A DNA stretch of 64,000 bases. Origin: Heliocidaris tuberculata. Taxonomy: Eukaryota > Echinodermata > Echinoidea > Camarodonta > Echinometridae. The notes under the pieces are model-generated. The model ran no database searches. It worked only from the letters and a program-made list of their open reading frames with translations, and was not told the origin of the DNA. The translations under genes were made by a program, and so were the position numbers. This document shows positions 53,656-63,820 of the stretch, in pieces. The first letter of the stretch is position 1. Each line of letters starts with the position of its first letter. The stretch lies in contig CM046850.1 in NCBI GenBank assembly GCA_025618425.1, forward strand, positions 27,222,133 to 27,286,132, given 5' to 3'.

Positions 53656-56142
53656 GTGGAAAAACGGGCATTCCCGGCATCCTGACTGCCAGGAAATTCC
53701 CGTGAAAAAAACGGCAATTTTTTTTACAATGTAATTTCACAATATCGATATAGTTTTCTCTTATACAATTATGGGTGAGGGTCCATCGGATGACACTATG
53801 AGTACTGACAGTATTTTACGCTGAAGTGAGTACTGGCTGCTTTTGTAAAACTCGCAAAAACTGATTTGCGCAAAAATGCCTCAGTCTTGAATTTGATCTA
53901 AGTGCCTATCAGGTAGTAACTTCATGTTCTCTGTTAAGTATTAATGAATGATTTTAACAATCATTTAATCCTGATCCTATGTATATCCGCACACTCCAAC
54001 CCCAACCCCCCCCCCCCCCTAACACACACTCAATTAATGCCCTACCGTAAACATCGCGGATTATGTCTTTCTGCACACAATTCCACTTTGGACTGGAGCA
54101 TGTCGAAACGATGCAAATTGCAATGCATTACAGGAAGATGGACCTAAAACTGTTCCATTTTCAAGAAGGGAGAGAGAAAGAAATTTGGTTTTGAACAGTT
54201 TATTTGGTTCCTTTCTTTGCCCCTTCTCTCCAAACCAGTCGAGGATGCGCCACTCTTTGGAGCATGTCGAAAGGATGCACTGTAGTGCACGATGATATCT
54301 TTTACATGCATGTACATGTTTAATTGAAGAAATGTTAAAACATCATTTTAATCAATAAATTTGCTTCTCTTTTAAACTCTTATTCGCCATACAAGACTTT
54401 GTTTATGGGGTCTTGTAACTTTTAAGAAGAATAAGAAATTTGAAGAAGAAAATATGTGAATGTAAGGGTTCTCCTTCCGTTATTACATACAATCTTTCTA
54501 ACGCTCTTCAGGCAAAAATGGGTATTGATGCAGACCATTTGTGCTGGAAAGTCACCACCTGCAATAGTGATGGCACTTGCTGGGGGGCAGTGGCGTATCC
54601 AGCCATTGGGTGAAGCTGGTGTAGTTTCTTCTTGAAGGCCAAAGAAAAAAATCAGTACAACTTGCTATGCTCTGATACTTGTACAAGAACGTAGCTGTCC
54701 AGATAGGCCGACATTTAACCCCTGTCTTGAGAGCACCCCCCTCCCTTTATAAATTTCTGGATACACCATTGTGGGTGTGCACTACTAGGTATAGGGTTAA
54801 GGATTGAATGACTGTTCAAATCAATTATTGATACTTAAGAGAGAACATGCAGTTACTGCTTGATACTCACTTTGATCAAATTCAAGACGCAAATTTTTTT
54901 GCGAGTTTCACAAAAGTAGCTAGTGCTCACTCAAGCGTAAAAATATTTTCAGTACTAATAATGTCATCCGATGAATCAGACCCTTACCCATAATTGTAGA
55001 AGAAAAAAATCATATCGATATTGTGAAATTATGATTTTGGAGGATATTTTCAAAGTGTGTACTTTTTTTATACGCACTGTATTATAAACAGTAAAACCTG
55101 TTGTAGCGACCACCGGTATAGAAAGACCACCTGTCTATAAAGACCACAATTTTCGTTTTCCTTTAAAAGTATTTCCATTGAAATGTGTATTAAAGGAACC
55201 TGTACCACCTGCTCATTATAAAGACCGCTTTTCTTGCCTCCCTTGAACGGTATTTATATACAGGTTTTACTCTATAATCACTTATTACCTTTACAGGCAT
55301 ATCTCGAGATATTACGAAATTTTGATCACGATTTCCTTTACTCTTTTCGTAGAACGAGAAATACCAGACACTGAGTACGATGGTATGGTTGACACAGGTA
55401 AGTACGGTCAATACTTTTTGCAAATATTTTATGTTAAATTTATTTCAATAAGTCGAAGTATATTAGAAATGAAATCTGATTCCATGGGGGGAGTTTCGAA
55501 AGTTTGGTATCCTAAACTTAAATTTAGGTTGTCCATTTCCAAGATAATAAATGAAAAGCAAACAACAGATTAAACATACTACAAAGTGAAATCGACTGAG
55601 GCGGCTAGTACCAAACGGCATTGGACAATAATGTTAATGCTTTGCTTAAATATGTAATTGTTAGAATTAATCTAGCATGGTTTACCGGCTTTTTCGAATA
55701 TGTGTGTACCACTTTGTTTGAAGAGTGAGGATTTTGCTGATGGGGATGCACTTCATGTGTGATTTGATATTTTACTATGTGATTTATAGAGTAACCCATC
55801 CTTTAATCAGCCAAATAGTGTTATAATATGTATATTTTGAGATTAAAATCGAAGGCTACCCGCAAGCGGTGGGTAATCAATCAATTTCATAAATTTTCAT
55901 GCACAACTGATGATACTGACCTTGAAATATAATTGAATATAGAAATCAGATGAGTTATGATTTACCTACTGAGTATTACAATTATCAATTTCAAAAATGT
56001 CTTCTCTACTTTCTCCTTCCCCTGTTTTGAAGAGATGGCGAGATGAATACCTGATGTGGGAGCCACGAGCCTACAATAATCTCACAGTCCTCCGTATACC
56101 TGCCAGTAAGATATGGCTGCCAGATACTGTACTCTATAACAC
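37211..56142 (+). CDS. Nicotinic acetylcholine receptor-like subunit, first four coding exons (3' end outside window)
   Basis: Cys-loop ligand-gated ion channel subunit, plasma membrane. Coding exons are 37211-37295, 51378-51520, 55353-55397 and 56033-56142, all GT-AG. The first gives a signal peptide. The second encodes QKQLLEDLFITNKYNKIARP, the N-terminal helix, with N-glycosylation sequons NETS and NITL. The third is the 45-bp exon (NEKYQTLSTMVWLTQ) with the loop D tryptophan. The fourth is a 110-bp exon (RWRDEYLMWEP, PASKIWLPDTVLYN). The 45- and 110-bp lengths and phases (1,0,0,2) match the conserved exon pattern of animal nicotinic receptor genes. The Cys loop, loop C and membrane segments lie beyond the window, so alpha versus non-alpha cannot be decided. 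Intron 1 is 14.1 kb and full of transposons. Confidence 0.9.
37440..37592. repeat. (CAA)n/(CAAA)n/(CAAAA)n microsatellite
   Basis: Starts about 145 bp into receptor intron 1, shifting from CAA to AAAC to AAAAC units. Low-complexity frames on both strands are artefacts. Confidence 0.9.
37950..38013. repeat. (GA)n(GT)n(GA)n compound microsatellite
   Basis: GA repeats flank a GT block in receptor intron 1. Confidence 0.9.
38278..38308. repeat. Perfect 12-bp hairpin at the LINE 5' junction
   Basis: CTGTACCGAAGC and GCTTCGGTACAG flank a 7-nt loop GCGACAG, immediately before the first LINE codons. It may be a target feature or a junction inversion product. Confidence 0.7.
38309..40686 (+). mobile_element. 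L1/Tx1-clade LINE, 5' truncated, long intact frame
   Basis: An uninterrupted frame of about 635 codons (38314-40221) starts mid-RT and encodes VRQGDPLSPYLFILCIEILA, VLYADDMTIFVQD (catalytic YADD), GLKMNKDKTFIM, LTLMGKIQLIKTFVLSKLTY and a C-terminal CX2CX8HX4C knuckle (CSFCHKEEETYEHLFFSC). These are L1/Tx1-type motifs. The endonuclease and early RT motifs are missing. A 3'UTR of about 450 bp holds a poly-G tract and ends with an AATAAA-like signal and an A-rich tail at 40672-40686. The lack of stops suggests recent insertion. It lies in receptor intron 1, same strand as the gene. Confidence 0.92.
41295..41575 (+). repeat. 46-bp tandem repeat in the left arm
   Basis: Four exact 46-bp units starting CCTTTCATCTATCCTCTTCT, then two diverged units containing CTTCTATATCCTCTCCC. 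The mirror array is at 46400-46683. Phe/Leu/Ser-rich frames across it are repeat artefacts. Confidence 0.9.
42044..42200. mobile_element. hAT-like segment within the left arm
   Basis: CAAGGGCGGATCCAGG and CCTGGATCGGCCCCGG are near-inverse ends of a short GC-rich module that is repeated in the right arm (about 45787-45951). GAATAG borders both sides but a full 8-bp duplication is not clear. Confidence 0.5.
43196..43439. other. Loop of the foldback element before hAT insertion
   Basis: About 240 bp holding a second direct copy of the innermost arm block (TTTCGCACTTCGCGCGGGAA) and a TACGTACGTA-rich centre (43365-43410). Its 43318-43360 segment can also pair with 43440-43526. Confidence 0.6.
43527..44873. 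mobile_element. hAT-like element, 1347 bp, perfect 8-bp TSD, inside the foldback
   Basis: Ends CAGAGGCGGCG and CCGCCGCCCCTG, flanked by identical CCCGGACT at 43519-43526 and 44874-44881. Deleting the element with one CCCGGACT restores continuity of the foldback right arm with its loop-proximal part, matching the left arm at 43121-43195. It contains a long array of GTGCCCCTTTT-type units. A shorter relative in reverse orientation is 62989-63820. No transposase. Confidence 0.88.
43590..44280 (+). repeat. CTGATAAGTGCCCCTTTT-type tandem array
   Basis: About thirty degenerate units of roughly 20-25 bp built on TCTGATAAGTGCCCCTTTT, with variants CTGATTAGTGCCCATTTT and TTCTAATAGTGCAA. Internal to the hAT-like element. 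The other copy of the element retains only a few units. Confidence 0.85.
44882..47197 (-). repeat. Right arm of the foldback element
   Basis: Reverse complement of the left arm. It mirrors the 46-bp tandem repeat at 46400-46683 and the A/T homopolymer block at about 46985-47172. Confidence 0.85.
47204..48843. other. Receptor intron 1, A/T-rich, no gene
   Basis: Includes a CT-rich stretch (47850-47930) and an A-rich TAACATAACATA stretch (48060-48130). The segment around 48660-48760 looks like a retroposon 3' region but no coding motif is visible. Confidence 0.35.
48848..49308. mobile_element. TTAA-type MITE (AGGAGAATGAAACC family), intact copy
   Basis: AGGAGAATGAAACCCTGGGG at the left and CCCCAGGTTTCATTCTCCT at the right are inverse, each flanked by TTAA (48844-48847 and 49309-49312). 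The arms pair over much of the 461 bp. Relative of the interrupted copy at 12193-13385. Confidence 0.82.
49366..49401. repeat. (TA)n(GT)n microsatellite
   Basis: Short TA block followed by GT repeats in receptor intron 1. Confidence 0.9.
49713..49890. repeat. (GA)n microsatellite cluster
   Basis: Three GA tracts separated by purine-rich sequence and a G run. Confidence 0.9.
49891..51377. other. Receptor intron 1, final part
   Basis: A/T-rich with no repeat pair or coding motif recognised. It ends in the pyrimidine tract that precedes receptor exon 2. Confidence 0.4.
51378..51520 (+). CDS. Receptor exon 2: N-terminal helix and first strand
   Basis: Follows a strong pyrimidine tract and TTCTTAG. 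Encodes VGASPEQKQLLEDLFITNKY, NKIARPVLNETSP and VNITLELYLGQINDV. The donor GTGAGC is overlapped by a transposon target duplication. Confidence 0.93.
51526..51770. mobile_element. hAT-like MITE at the exon 2 splice donor
   Basis: Left end CAGTGGCGTAGCCAG; right end CTGGCTATGATTATG, a decayed complement (9 of 15 match in line, including CTGGCTA and the final TG). The flanks GTGGTGAG (51518-51525) and GTGGTGGG (51771-51778) agree at 7 of 8. The left flank contains the exon 2/intron 2 junction GTG-GTGAG, so the target duplication copied the splice donor. 245 bp, non-coding. Confidence 0.75.
51779..53339. other. Receptor intron 2, no gene
   Basis: Short tracts only: (CA)n near 52095, a C run near 52240 and (GAA)n near 52862. 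The stretch 51890-51990 resembles 6720-6830 in gene A intron 5 (GGATTACGTAATACGCCATTG and TTGAAATTGCCTT, quoted in short parts), indicating a shared dispersed repeat. Confidence 0.4.
53340..53413. repeat. (CA)n(TA)n microsatellite
   Basis: CA repeats followed by about 30 TA units. It abuts the TA target of the next element. Confidence 0.92.
53452..53731. mobile_element. CACTGTAAAAAA-terminus MITE, copy 2, nested
   Basis: Begins CACTGTAAAAAATAACTG and ends AATTTTTTTTACAATG, flanked by TA (53450-53451 and 53732-53733). Removing it with one TA restores the host element's arm to match its partner arm. Inverted orientation to the copy at 21044-21355. It contains a 30-plus A run at about 53621-53652. 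Confidence 0.82.
54588..54771. mobile_element. hAT-like MITE, CAGTGGCGTATCCAG ends
   Basis: CAGTGGCGTATCCAG at the left and CTGGATACACCATTG at the right are inverse with two mismatches. 184 bp, inside the interior of the Tc1-like element. The flanking duplication is unclear because of G runs. Confidence 0.65.
55089..55274. mobile_element. MITE, AGTAAAACCTG ends (pogo/Tigger-like)
   Basis: AGTAAAACCTGTTGTAGCGA at the left and CAGGTTTTACT at the right are inverse. Internal AAAGACCAC and TATAAAGACCGC motifs repeat. It lies between the Tc1-like element and receptor exon 3. Family assignment is tentative. Confidence 0.55.
55353..55397 (+). CDS. Receptor exon 3: 45-bp loop D exon
   Basis: Fifteen codons, NEKYQTLSTMVWLTQ, between TTCGTAG and GTAAGT. 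This microexon is a hallmark of nicotinic receptor genes and carries the loop D Trp. Confidence 0.93.
56033..56142 (+). CDS. Receptor exon 4: 110-bp exon up to loop A
   Basis: Encodes RWRDEYLMWEPRAYNNLTVL and RIPASKIWLPDTVLYN, ending within a Thr codon at donor GTAAGT. The W-x-PD-x-x-LYN motif precedes loop A. Confidence 0.94.
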
Positions 56143-56185
56143 GTAAGTATATGTCTTTGAACAATCAATAACAAAAGTCGCTTTG

Positions 56186-56203
56186 ACATTATTATTATTA
56201 TTA

Positions 56204-56285
<82 letters not shown>

Positions 56286-56345
56286 TTATACCGCGCTTTT
56301 CCCATAAGGCCCAAAGCGCTTACAATAATTTCAATTACAAATACT
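56186..56345 (-). mobile_element. Retroposon 3' end with long (AAT)n tail
   Basis: A (TTA)n run of about 100 bp adjoins ACTTATACCGCGCTTTTCCC and GGCCCAAAGCGCTTACA. On the minus strand this reads as a GCGCTTTGGGCC-type 3' end followed by (AAT)n, a common SINE/LINE layout. It starts about 45 bp into receptor intron 4. Confidence 0.55.
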
Positions 56346-56455
56346 TATGGTAAGAAAAACAATGTTACAACTACAAACTGCAAAAGAGATGTGTTTTCAA
56401 GGCCTTTCTGAATGTTATGGTTGGAGTTTAAGGAAATTTGGAAGAGGTAGCCCTT

Positions 56456-57130
56456 AAATTGAATTGAACTGAATTGAATTGAAAGTTTTATTATCATTTC
56501 ATCGTATAGCCAATGGCTGAATTGCGAATGCTTAACAACATTGATAAAAACATACAAACGATGAAAACTTGCGTACTTTTAAGTTATACAAAATGCATCA
56601 CATGAGTATTATAAGTAAATTGAAATAGTTTAACATTATCCTAAAGAAGACATTATTATCTTCATTGAGTATGTAGTTAATTGATAAATAAGCGATACTT
56701 ATCAATTGAATTATCACTGAAAAATATCTTTTTTACAACAGGTTTATCATAATGACTAAAGTCTGATTTGATAATTATCCCATTATGCTTTGTATTGTTC
56801 TTTTCTTCTTTTTTTTGTAGTAGAATTCTTATCAGTAGGCACAAAAACTTCTGCATAATAGAAATCTTTTTCTCATTTTCTTTTTCGATTATGATATGTT
56901 ATTTATTATATAGTTCCCTTTCATGAAATGAATTAGTATATTAGTTATTTTCCCGATACACCCCATTCAGTATAGTTATATATCATTATCGATGCATGTA
57001 TTTATTTTTTCATGTTTATTTTTATGGACGCATAGATGTATTTATGTATTTATGCTTATGTTTGTAACCTTTAACATGTAAATACAACGAATTTCCATAC
57101 ATGAATGGACAATAAATGAACCTATACCTA
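56456..57130 (-). mobile_element. LINE 3' region with (TTCAA)n tail
   Basis: AATTGAATTGAACTGAATTG followed by AAAGTTTTATTATCATTTC reads on the minus strand as an AATAAAACTTT 3' end with a TTCAA tail. A separate (CCTATA)n tail on the plus strand lies near 57110. No coding motif. Confidence 0.4.
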
Positions 57131-58719
57131 TACCTATTTAAAACAATTTTTTATAGATAGATTAGAAAATTATATTTCAATGTAACAATAATGGGGTATT
57201 AAATGTAATGTGGTTATTACCATAAATATGAATTCAAACTGACTGAATTGTACAAAAAATAAGAAATATTGAAATAATTTAAATAATTACAGAATTTATG
57301 ACACGATTAAGATCCATAGCAACAAGGAAGCACTAAGATAACTAAAATTGTATTCCTTCATAATCAGATTCAGTATCAGATTAATGGGTGTTACGTATAT
57401 AAAATTGTATTCAAAGTAATGAATAGCATAATATATCATGATATCCTTTCCTTCGATCTCGTTGCCACGCTTATTGAAAGCCTCCCCCCCCCCCCCTCTC
57501 TCTCTCTCTCTCTCTTTCATCACTCTCCATCCTACTATACACTGTCTATAGTCCTCGGTCGTTAACATGCTCCACACTATTTTACCTCATTACATTCTCA
57601 TGTTCAAAGCAACTCTTATTTCTATCTTTACAATTTTTATATAACTATGTCCCTCTGTTATCCGTTTCAAATGTATCAAATTATTATATTTATGTATGCT
57701 ATCTGTTGAACTGTAATTATATTCGGCCCTGCTTGATTTAATTCACTGTACTGGGCTATATATGTTATATTGTATATTTCTATTTACGAATCTAATAAAA
57801 AATTCAGTCAAATTAGACAGATGTGGATTGTAAATAGAGAGTTTAAGTTAATACTATAAGTTTTAAAACAGCATATTAAAAAAGACAAAAACATAAATGC
57901 CATCTGCCGAGAGTACAACTTGTCTTTTTTATGTAGCTCGTTGCGTTAAGCCATCGGTAAATATTGAGAAAAATGCTAAATCATGTCAGCACTTCCGTAT
58001 ACATCAGATACTGCAAATGCTTATTTATCCAAATAATATGAATTGTTATAATATTGTTGTAATAAAAGTGACGCTACCATCCAATACCATTTGTTTGAAA
58101 ATGTTGAATGCGAATTCGATTACTGCGACACAATATTTTACTTATACATGTATACTCATATTGCTGTATCATTCATTGCTCGTTCCCACTATTTTTTAAA
58201 GACTATTATAAATCTTATTACTCTTTACAGCCTATAACTCACAAGTGTAGCTTTCTCCTTAGGCTTCTCCATATTTCACTTTAATTTTAACCCTGTGTTT
58301 TCATAGATATGAGGTACTCACCTTCTTTTATTTACTCTGACAATAGATTTCTTGTTCGTTTGGACTATTTATCTTTTTTTGTACCATTTATATTGTTTGT
58401 ACCATTTATACTGTAAAAGCACTGTAAATGTGAAATATGAAACAATAAACTGAAACTAAAACTGAAAAACAAAAGCAACTGATAAAGTAATTATATTAAT
58501 GTACATTTGGAAATACATAAGTCATTAAAGGTATAACATAAATGTTTAAATGGGATTCAAAGAAATTAATTAAAGTATGTTACCGCATTTATCATAAATT
58601 ATAAATTATAAGACATCTCTTTAAGCTCCATTGTTTTCCAGGTATATTGAGTAATATTTTACACAAGCAATGTTGGGTTCTTATGAATAAATAAAAATAT
58701 GAAAATAAGGAGTGATTAA
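57131..58719. other. Receptor intron 4, no gene recognised
   Basis: A/T-rich. C and CT runs at 57484-57518. AAACAATAAACTGAAACTAA near 58440 resembles another retroposon tail. A 100-codon open frame at 57897-58199 has no recognisable similarity. Confidence 0.4.
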
Positions 58720-59139
58720 AGGCCACCGCACACCTTACGATCGGTCTGCGATCCGATTTGTGAAATAAATCGCTATGGCATTAAATATTGGCATTTTAAC
58801 AAACGAAATCTACCCTATTCAGGTTCTGAAAAGTAATATGAATACTAAACAAAGGGTTTGGTTGAGCTGTCAGCTTTCTAAAGGGAATAAAAGCAAAATT
58901 AGTTTCAAATCGTAGGCAGTCGTACGATTTTTGTGACGTCACTACGATTCGGAACCGATTTGGCTATTTCACCGAATAGAAAACTCGGCAAAGGCCGTAT
59001 TATCGATTGTAATTACTATCTGTATTACTATGCAGACCCTCAATAAGAAATATTTTTCGTTTTTAAATGATTTGTCAAATGTTATTATATTTTATTCTGA
59101 AATCGGATCGCAGACCGATCGTAAGGTGTGCGGTGGCCT
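58720..59139. mobile_element. Harbinger-like MITE, 420 bp, TAA TSD (copy 2)
   Basis: The same ends AGGCCACCGCACACCTTACG and complement as 11153-11563, flanked by TAA at 58717-58719 and 59140-59142. The internal order (CGAATAGAAAACTCGGCAAAG near 58974, in short parts CGAATAGAAAACTC and GGCAAAG) is reversed relative to copy 1. Non-coding. Confidence 0.87.
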
Positions 59140-59149
59140 TAAGATTAAG

Positions 59150-59265
59150 GTTAAATACGGATTGCACTGTTCATTTTGCAGCCATTTCTTAAACGATATC
59201 ACTCTTTCATTACGCTTAAAAGACGTACAAGTCACTGCGTCAGCAAATGACGCCTCGTGTGAGCT
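59150..59265. mobile_element. Half copy of the GCTCACACGAAGCGTCAT MITE family
   Basis: From TTGCACTGTTCATTTTGCA through GATATCACTCTTTCATTACG to GCAAATGACGCCTCGTGTGA it matches the right half of 27303-27516. It abuts the Harbinger-like MITE three bases past its target duplication. Confidence 0.6.
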
Positions 59266-61004
59266 GGGTTTTACTGTTTGAAATGATCCGTCAGGATAAC
59301 TATACTAGGGAGCTTACGAAACGGGACGGGAGAGCAACAGGACGGAAGAGTCTTGTTTTTGTAATCAAGTTACGAAAAAGTGGACGGCGACGCACTGCAG
59401 TGTTCACGCCCTCAATAATCAGTTATACAACAACAATACGGCTTCCCGTCCGCGATTTTTTTTTTTTTTTTGACAGGACTTGCGCCACCGACAAGAGAGG
59501 GCAGTATTTGAGCGTCAAGAGCAGTGCATGCATGTGCAATGTACGTGCCATCAATCTCTATCCACGAAAGGTAGAGATCGATGGTATTGGATGTGCATGC
59601 GACTAGTCATGTGCATGGGCGTCGCCAGGGGGGAACGCACCCCCCTCCAGACAAAACAAAAAACAAAAAAAAACAAAAAAAAAAATTGGGGGGGGGGGGG
59701 GCGTCGCCGGGTGGGGGGGGGGGGGTGTCTTTTGAAAAGGGCGACATGTTCTTAGTATCAGTGTTGTTATATTCATATATACCTAAGTATTGTGTAGTGT
59801 CGAACAGCTCATATCTGCGCCACCAGCACCACTGCCTGACAATGGAGCTGGTAAGTTTTGTCTTTTTTTTTTCCAAAATATGAATTTCTTCAAAATACCT
59901 ATTTCTCATTATATCAAAAGTTATTTTCACTAATTAGTTCAAACTTTTCAGTAAACTGCCCATATGTACGGTTAATATCATATAAAAATTACAAGTTCAT
60001 TGCTTATCAAACAAAACAGTTATAGCGCTCTAAAGTTGACGCTTTGATAATTAGCTAAAGTAGAGAATCGATAACAAAAGTGGTTACTAAGTGCTGCCTT
60101 CTCCCTGACAGTGTTAACATTGGGAGACGTGAAATGGATTATTTCGGTAGTATATGCTATTATCATGCAGATGAATATTTTAATAGGAAGTGTGATGTCA
60201 GATGATTCAGTACGATCATATTTTAGTGATAAAAAAAATTGTTTATTAGTTCCCGTTGCTATGATACAAATGTGCCTAATAACCGATGATGTGTGTTCAG
60301 AAACCAATTGAGGCTAACTGTCCAATAATATATATGTGGAAACCTGGTTTAAAGTGATAATCATGATTCACACTCCAACACAGGTATATAGTAGATTATA
60401 GGGTACAAAACTTGCACCCCCTAAATGCCCATGCCTTCCCCTCCCCCTTTCTGCTTTTTAAACGAGACAAATTGGTACAAAGTAATATTCATAAAGTACT
60501 TTGGATAATGGTAAGAAAATCAATGAGCCTTGACAAATCATTTAAAATCTCATAGTTACTGGAAAAATATCTGCCAATGCCTTACCCTTCTTCCCGCCCT
60601 CCCCTTCCCCTGTAAAGTTTAACTTAAAACAATACCGACAAGTATTATTGGTACAAGGAAGCAATTGAGGCCATCAGTGAAATAACATGGGACCTGTATT
60701 CACGTGATAGACAAGATTTACACTCTAAAACATGTAGATACTTGGTGGTGGGGTTCAAAACTTGCGCCCAAGCTAAAATTTAGATGGTCGCAGGCCGTAA
60801 TGAGCTAAATAAGGGCATAAATTATTATGCTATAGCGTCTGCCATTTTTGGTGACGATGGTTATTTATTTATTCAAGAACACAGCAATGTCTGTCTCCTA
60901 ATCATGAATATAACGTAATACCATAGTATGTTCATGTATTTGTCTCTATTCATATCTCTCTCTACCCTCCCCACTCCCCCCCCCCCCCTCTCTCTCTCTC
61001 TGTT
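59266..61004. other. Receptor intron 4, no gene recognised
   Basis: GGGCGTCGCCAGGGGGG near 59618 with G runs to 59725 looks like a hAT-type terminus without a partner. C/CT run at 60977-61000. Confidence 0.35.
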
Positions 61005-61745
61005 TCTCAGCATTTTGAAAATGACATGTAAAAACTCAGTTGTGCCAGATTTGGGTAAAACCGTGAAAAAGTTAGAATCACATGTGAACATAACCCAAAT
61101 GTAACATGACTTTTAAAACCCTGCGAGAAGACTGTTTTCATGTGTTTCTTTCAATAACGATGGTAAGGATAATGCCCTCATCATGAAATAAAGGGTGGTC
61201 AATGTTTTGTGATGATGGGGATAAAGAAAGGGCATGTTTTGTATTGAAATGGTACCTGCAATCGAAATGAAAAGTAATTTTTTGAATTTTGAAGAACTGC
61301 AATTTCCTTTAAGAACAAAGCGGACAGAAAGGTGATATTTTTTCATAAAAGTAAAAATAGCGGCCCTTTTCATTGTCAGCAAAAGGAAATATAAGGTTGA
61401 AAGGGCACATAAGGCAGAAAAATATCAAGATTATGGCAATTTCCCACCTCAGGAGGGGCACCTTTTCTATCACAGGAAGGACACTTTTTCATATTTTGAA
61501 GGATATTTACAGATTTAGGAAATTTTGGGGGCGTACACCCCTGCCATCACTGGAAATGGGTATCGACCCGTGTTTTATGAATTTCTGATTGCATGCATGT
61601 CATCACACGAAGGAATTTCACGTATCATATCTCTTAAAGCTGGCATTTCCCTTGTGTCATGTTCCCATGTGATCCTAACATTTTCACGGTTTTACCCAAA
61701 TCTGGCACAACTGAGTTTTTACATGTCATTTTCAAAATGCTGCTG
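61005..61745. repeat. Inverted repeat, about 75-bp arms
   Basis: AGCATTTTGAAAATGACATG and GCCAGATTTGGGTAAAACCG at 61010-61070 are matched inversely at 61680-61743 (CGGTTTTACCCAAATCTGGC, CATGTCATTTTCAAAATGCT). The outer ends are not defined; a TTTTTTCTGGGACGCACTG near 61886 may be the end of a mariner-like element. Confidence 0.65.
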
Positions 61746-62988
61746 CTCGGTAAAGCATGTACAGATGGATGCCATCAAGGTATCATTTAAAAGCATAATA
61801 CTTCTAGTTTTTGGAAAATAGATAATTATTGTCATAGAGCACATAGTGTGGTCACAATAACCCTTTGTTTTAGGGTTTCGTTTTTTCTGGGACGCACTGT
61901 ATAGGAAATGAGCATTTTGAAGGTTGTGAGCCGTCTGTGCTGTAATGGCGTGATTCTACATGCCTAGTGAAATAGATTAGCCTAATTGGAGTACCCTAAA
62001 AACGTCTTTGGGCCAAGTAAAGTATGATAATTTGTTGTACTGTAAAATACAATTATGCTAAGTCTAATTCTAGTTTGATACAGTATAATTGATTAGTAGG
62101 TTACAATAATACAGTTGAAGAACTGCACTTGGTATTTAATTCAGGGGGTAGTTATCCGGGAGATGGGGATTAACCAGTGATGATAGTCGATGGGAAAGTT
62201 CGTAGACTGAAAAACAAAAGTCGTTAAAAATGACTTTATTTCATGTGCATTCAATTGTTTTCAACCATACATCTTGCTTTATAGGTCTGTTATTAGAGGG
62301 TCTTTTTTCTGAATCAATATTCAGATAGGAAAGGGATAATAAAAGAAGAAGAAATTACTAATGATCTACAAAGAAATAAAATCAAATTGCTGTTTTTCAT
62401 TCAAATTGTACAACAATATAAATTCTTGCCTGAAGAGAAGAAAATTAGAAACAAAAATATAGCATGACTGTATAATTTTTCTAAAAAAACCTTGGTGTCA
62501 AAATATGTGCAAGACTTCAAGGACAAAAGCCAGAACGTGGCAAAGTTTCAGTTTAGAGACGCAATGAAATTTGTCTGACCCCTAGCCGCCCCAAAGGCTT
62601 AAAGTGAAGGAAGGCTCAAGATTATAAGTTTGTGATAGCACCAAATATTTCCCTTATCAAGGAAACATAAGCTTATCATATTTCATGTAGTTTTATGTTG
62701 ACCATAGAGAAAGGGCAAAATATGCATTTTATGTCGGTCAATTTGAAAATCCAAGATGGAAGCCACATGAAGCGGTGAGATGGGAAGTCTAATGACGTCA
62801 CCAATGTTTTTTCTGACCCTGGAAACATAGTATTAGAATATTCCAATAAGTTTCTAGGTTGCCTTGAAGCAGAGATAGGGCAATATAATATTTCGTGGCG
62901 CAGGGGTGTCGATCCGTTTTTCGGATTGGGGGGGGGGCAAAACAGCCTATCGTAACGATGATCATTTCGCACTCAATTCAGTCATCAT

Positions 62989-63820
62989 CAGGGGCGGCGG
63001 TGCGTCTTTCAAAGTGGGGGGGGGGGGGGGGCACCAACAAAAAGGGGCACCTACAAAGGGTGGAAACAAGGCGGAAAATATCACTTCGAGACATTAGTAT
63101 ACCGGTACATTCTGATCAATACACAACCGAGGATCATTTTCGACACGCTATTGTTTCTATCTTAACATGGTTCTAGATAAAAACTACTTTGCAGTTGAGT
63201 GTAATAGCCTGATCATTCATTTGCGAGCGAGCGAAGCGAGCAAAAAAAAATCAAAGATTTATTTCTAACGCTGAAGGCAACGGGTGTTGAATTATATACA
63301 GCGATTTTCTTATGATAAGAAGATAATAGTAAATGCGAGCGAGCGTAGCGAGCTTTGGAAAAATTTTAGAAAAAAATTGTCCTCGTTCCTTTTATAATTT
63401 AGGAGCACTGCTCATTCTTGTATAATTTAGGGCATTGGGCCCCTCCTACCCCCTGCTCTACTGCCTCACTATTGTGCTGATATCAGTAGGGGAATGTATT
63501 ATTATGAAGCCTCTCTGATTATTTGGAGCTATATGTATATTAAAGGCTCCTTTGTGGACTTTATACATACCCATATATATCCTTTATATATACCAGTATC
63601 TACCGATGTCGCATTTATCAGAAAACAAAAGGGGCACTAATTTCTGAGGTTAAAAGGGGCACTCATCAGAAGGTAAAAAGGACACTTATTAGAAAGAAAA
63701 AGGGGCACTATACGAAGAAAAAGGCACTTATCAGCTATGAAAAGGGGCACTTTTGGGGTACTTGAAAAAGTGAGAGGGACACTGTGCCCCCTGCCCCCCC
63801 CCCCCGGAGTGCTGCCTCTG
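62989..63820. mobile_element. hAT-like element, short copy of 43527-44873
   Basis: CAGGGGCGGCGGTGCGTCTT at the left and GGAGTGCTGCCTCTG at the right correspond to the right and left ends of 43527-44873, in opposite orientation. The shared interior includes AGTATACCGGTACATTCTGATC-like and GCGAGCGAGC segments. The flanks GTCATCAT and ATCATCAA agree imperfectly. The GTGCCCC array is reduced to about six units. Confidence 0.75.

Larger units (their letters stand above)
53414..55079. mobile_element. Tc1-like TIR element, 1.67 kb, TA TSD, with nested MITE
   Basis: Left CAGTGCGTATAAAAAA and right TTTTTTTATACGCACTG are inverse, with TA on both sides (53412-53413 and 55080-55081). Inverted similarity extends about 200 bp (AATTTCACAATATCGATAT and GGTGAGGGTC on the left). 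The left arm is interrupted by the MITE 53452-53731. There is no transposase frame. Confidence 0.82.

Noticed and set aside
57897..58199. 100-residue frame in receptor intron 4
   Set aside because: No recognisable similarity, A/T-rich, and surrounded by retroposon-like tails.
59793..59845. Possible fifth receptor exon: an open segment after ATTGTGTAG and before GTAAGT that joins in phase with exon 4
   Set aside because: The translation (VEQLISAPPAPLPDNGA) lacks the expected ADG/loop A sequence, and the acceptor has no pyrimidine tract.
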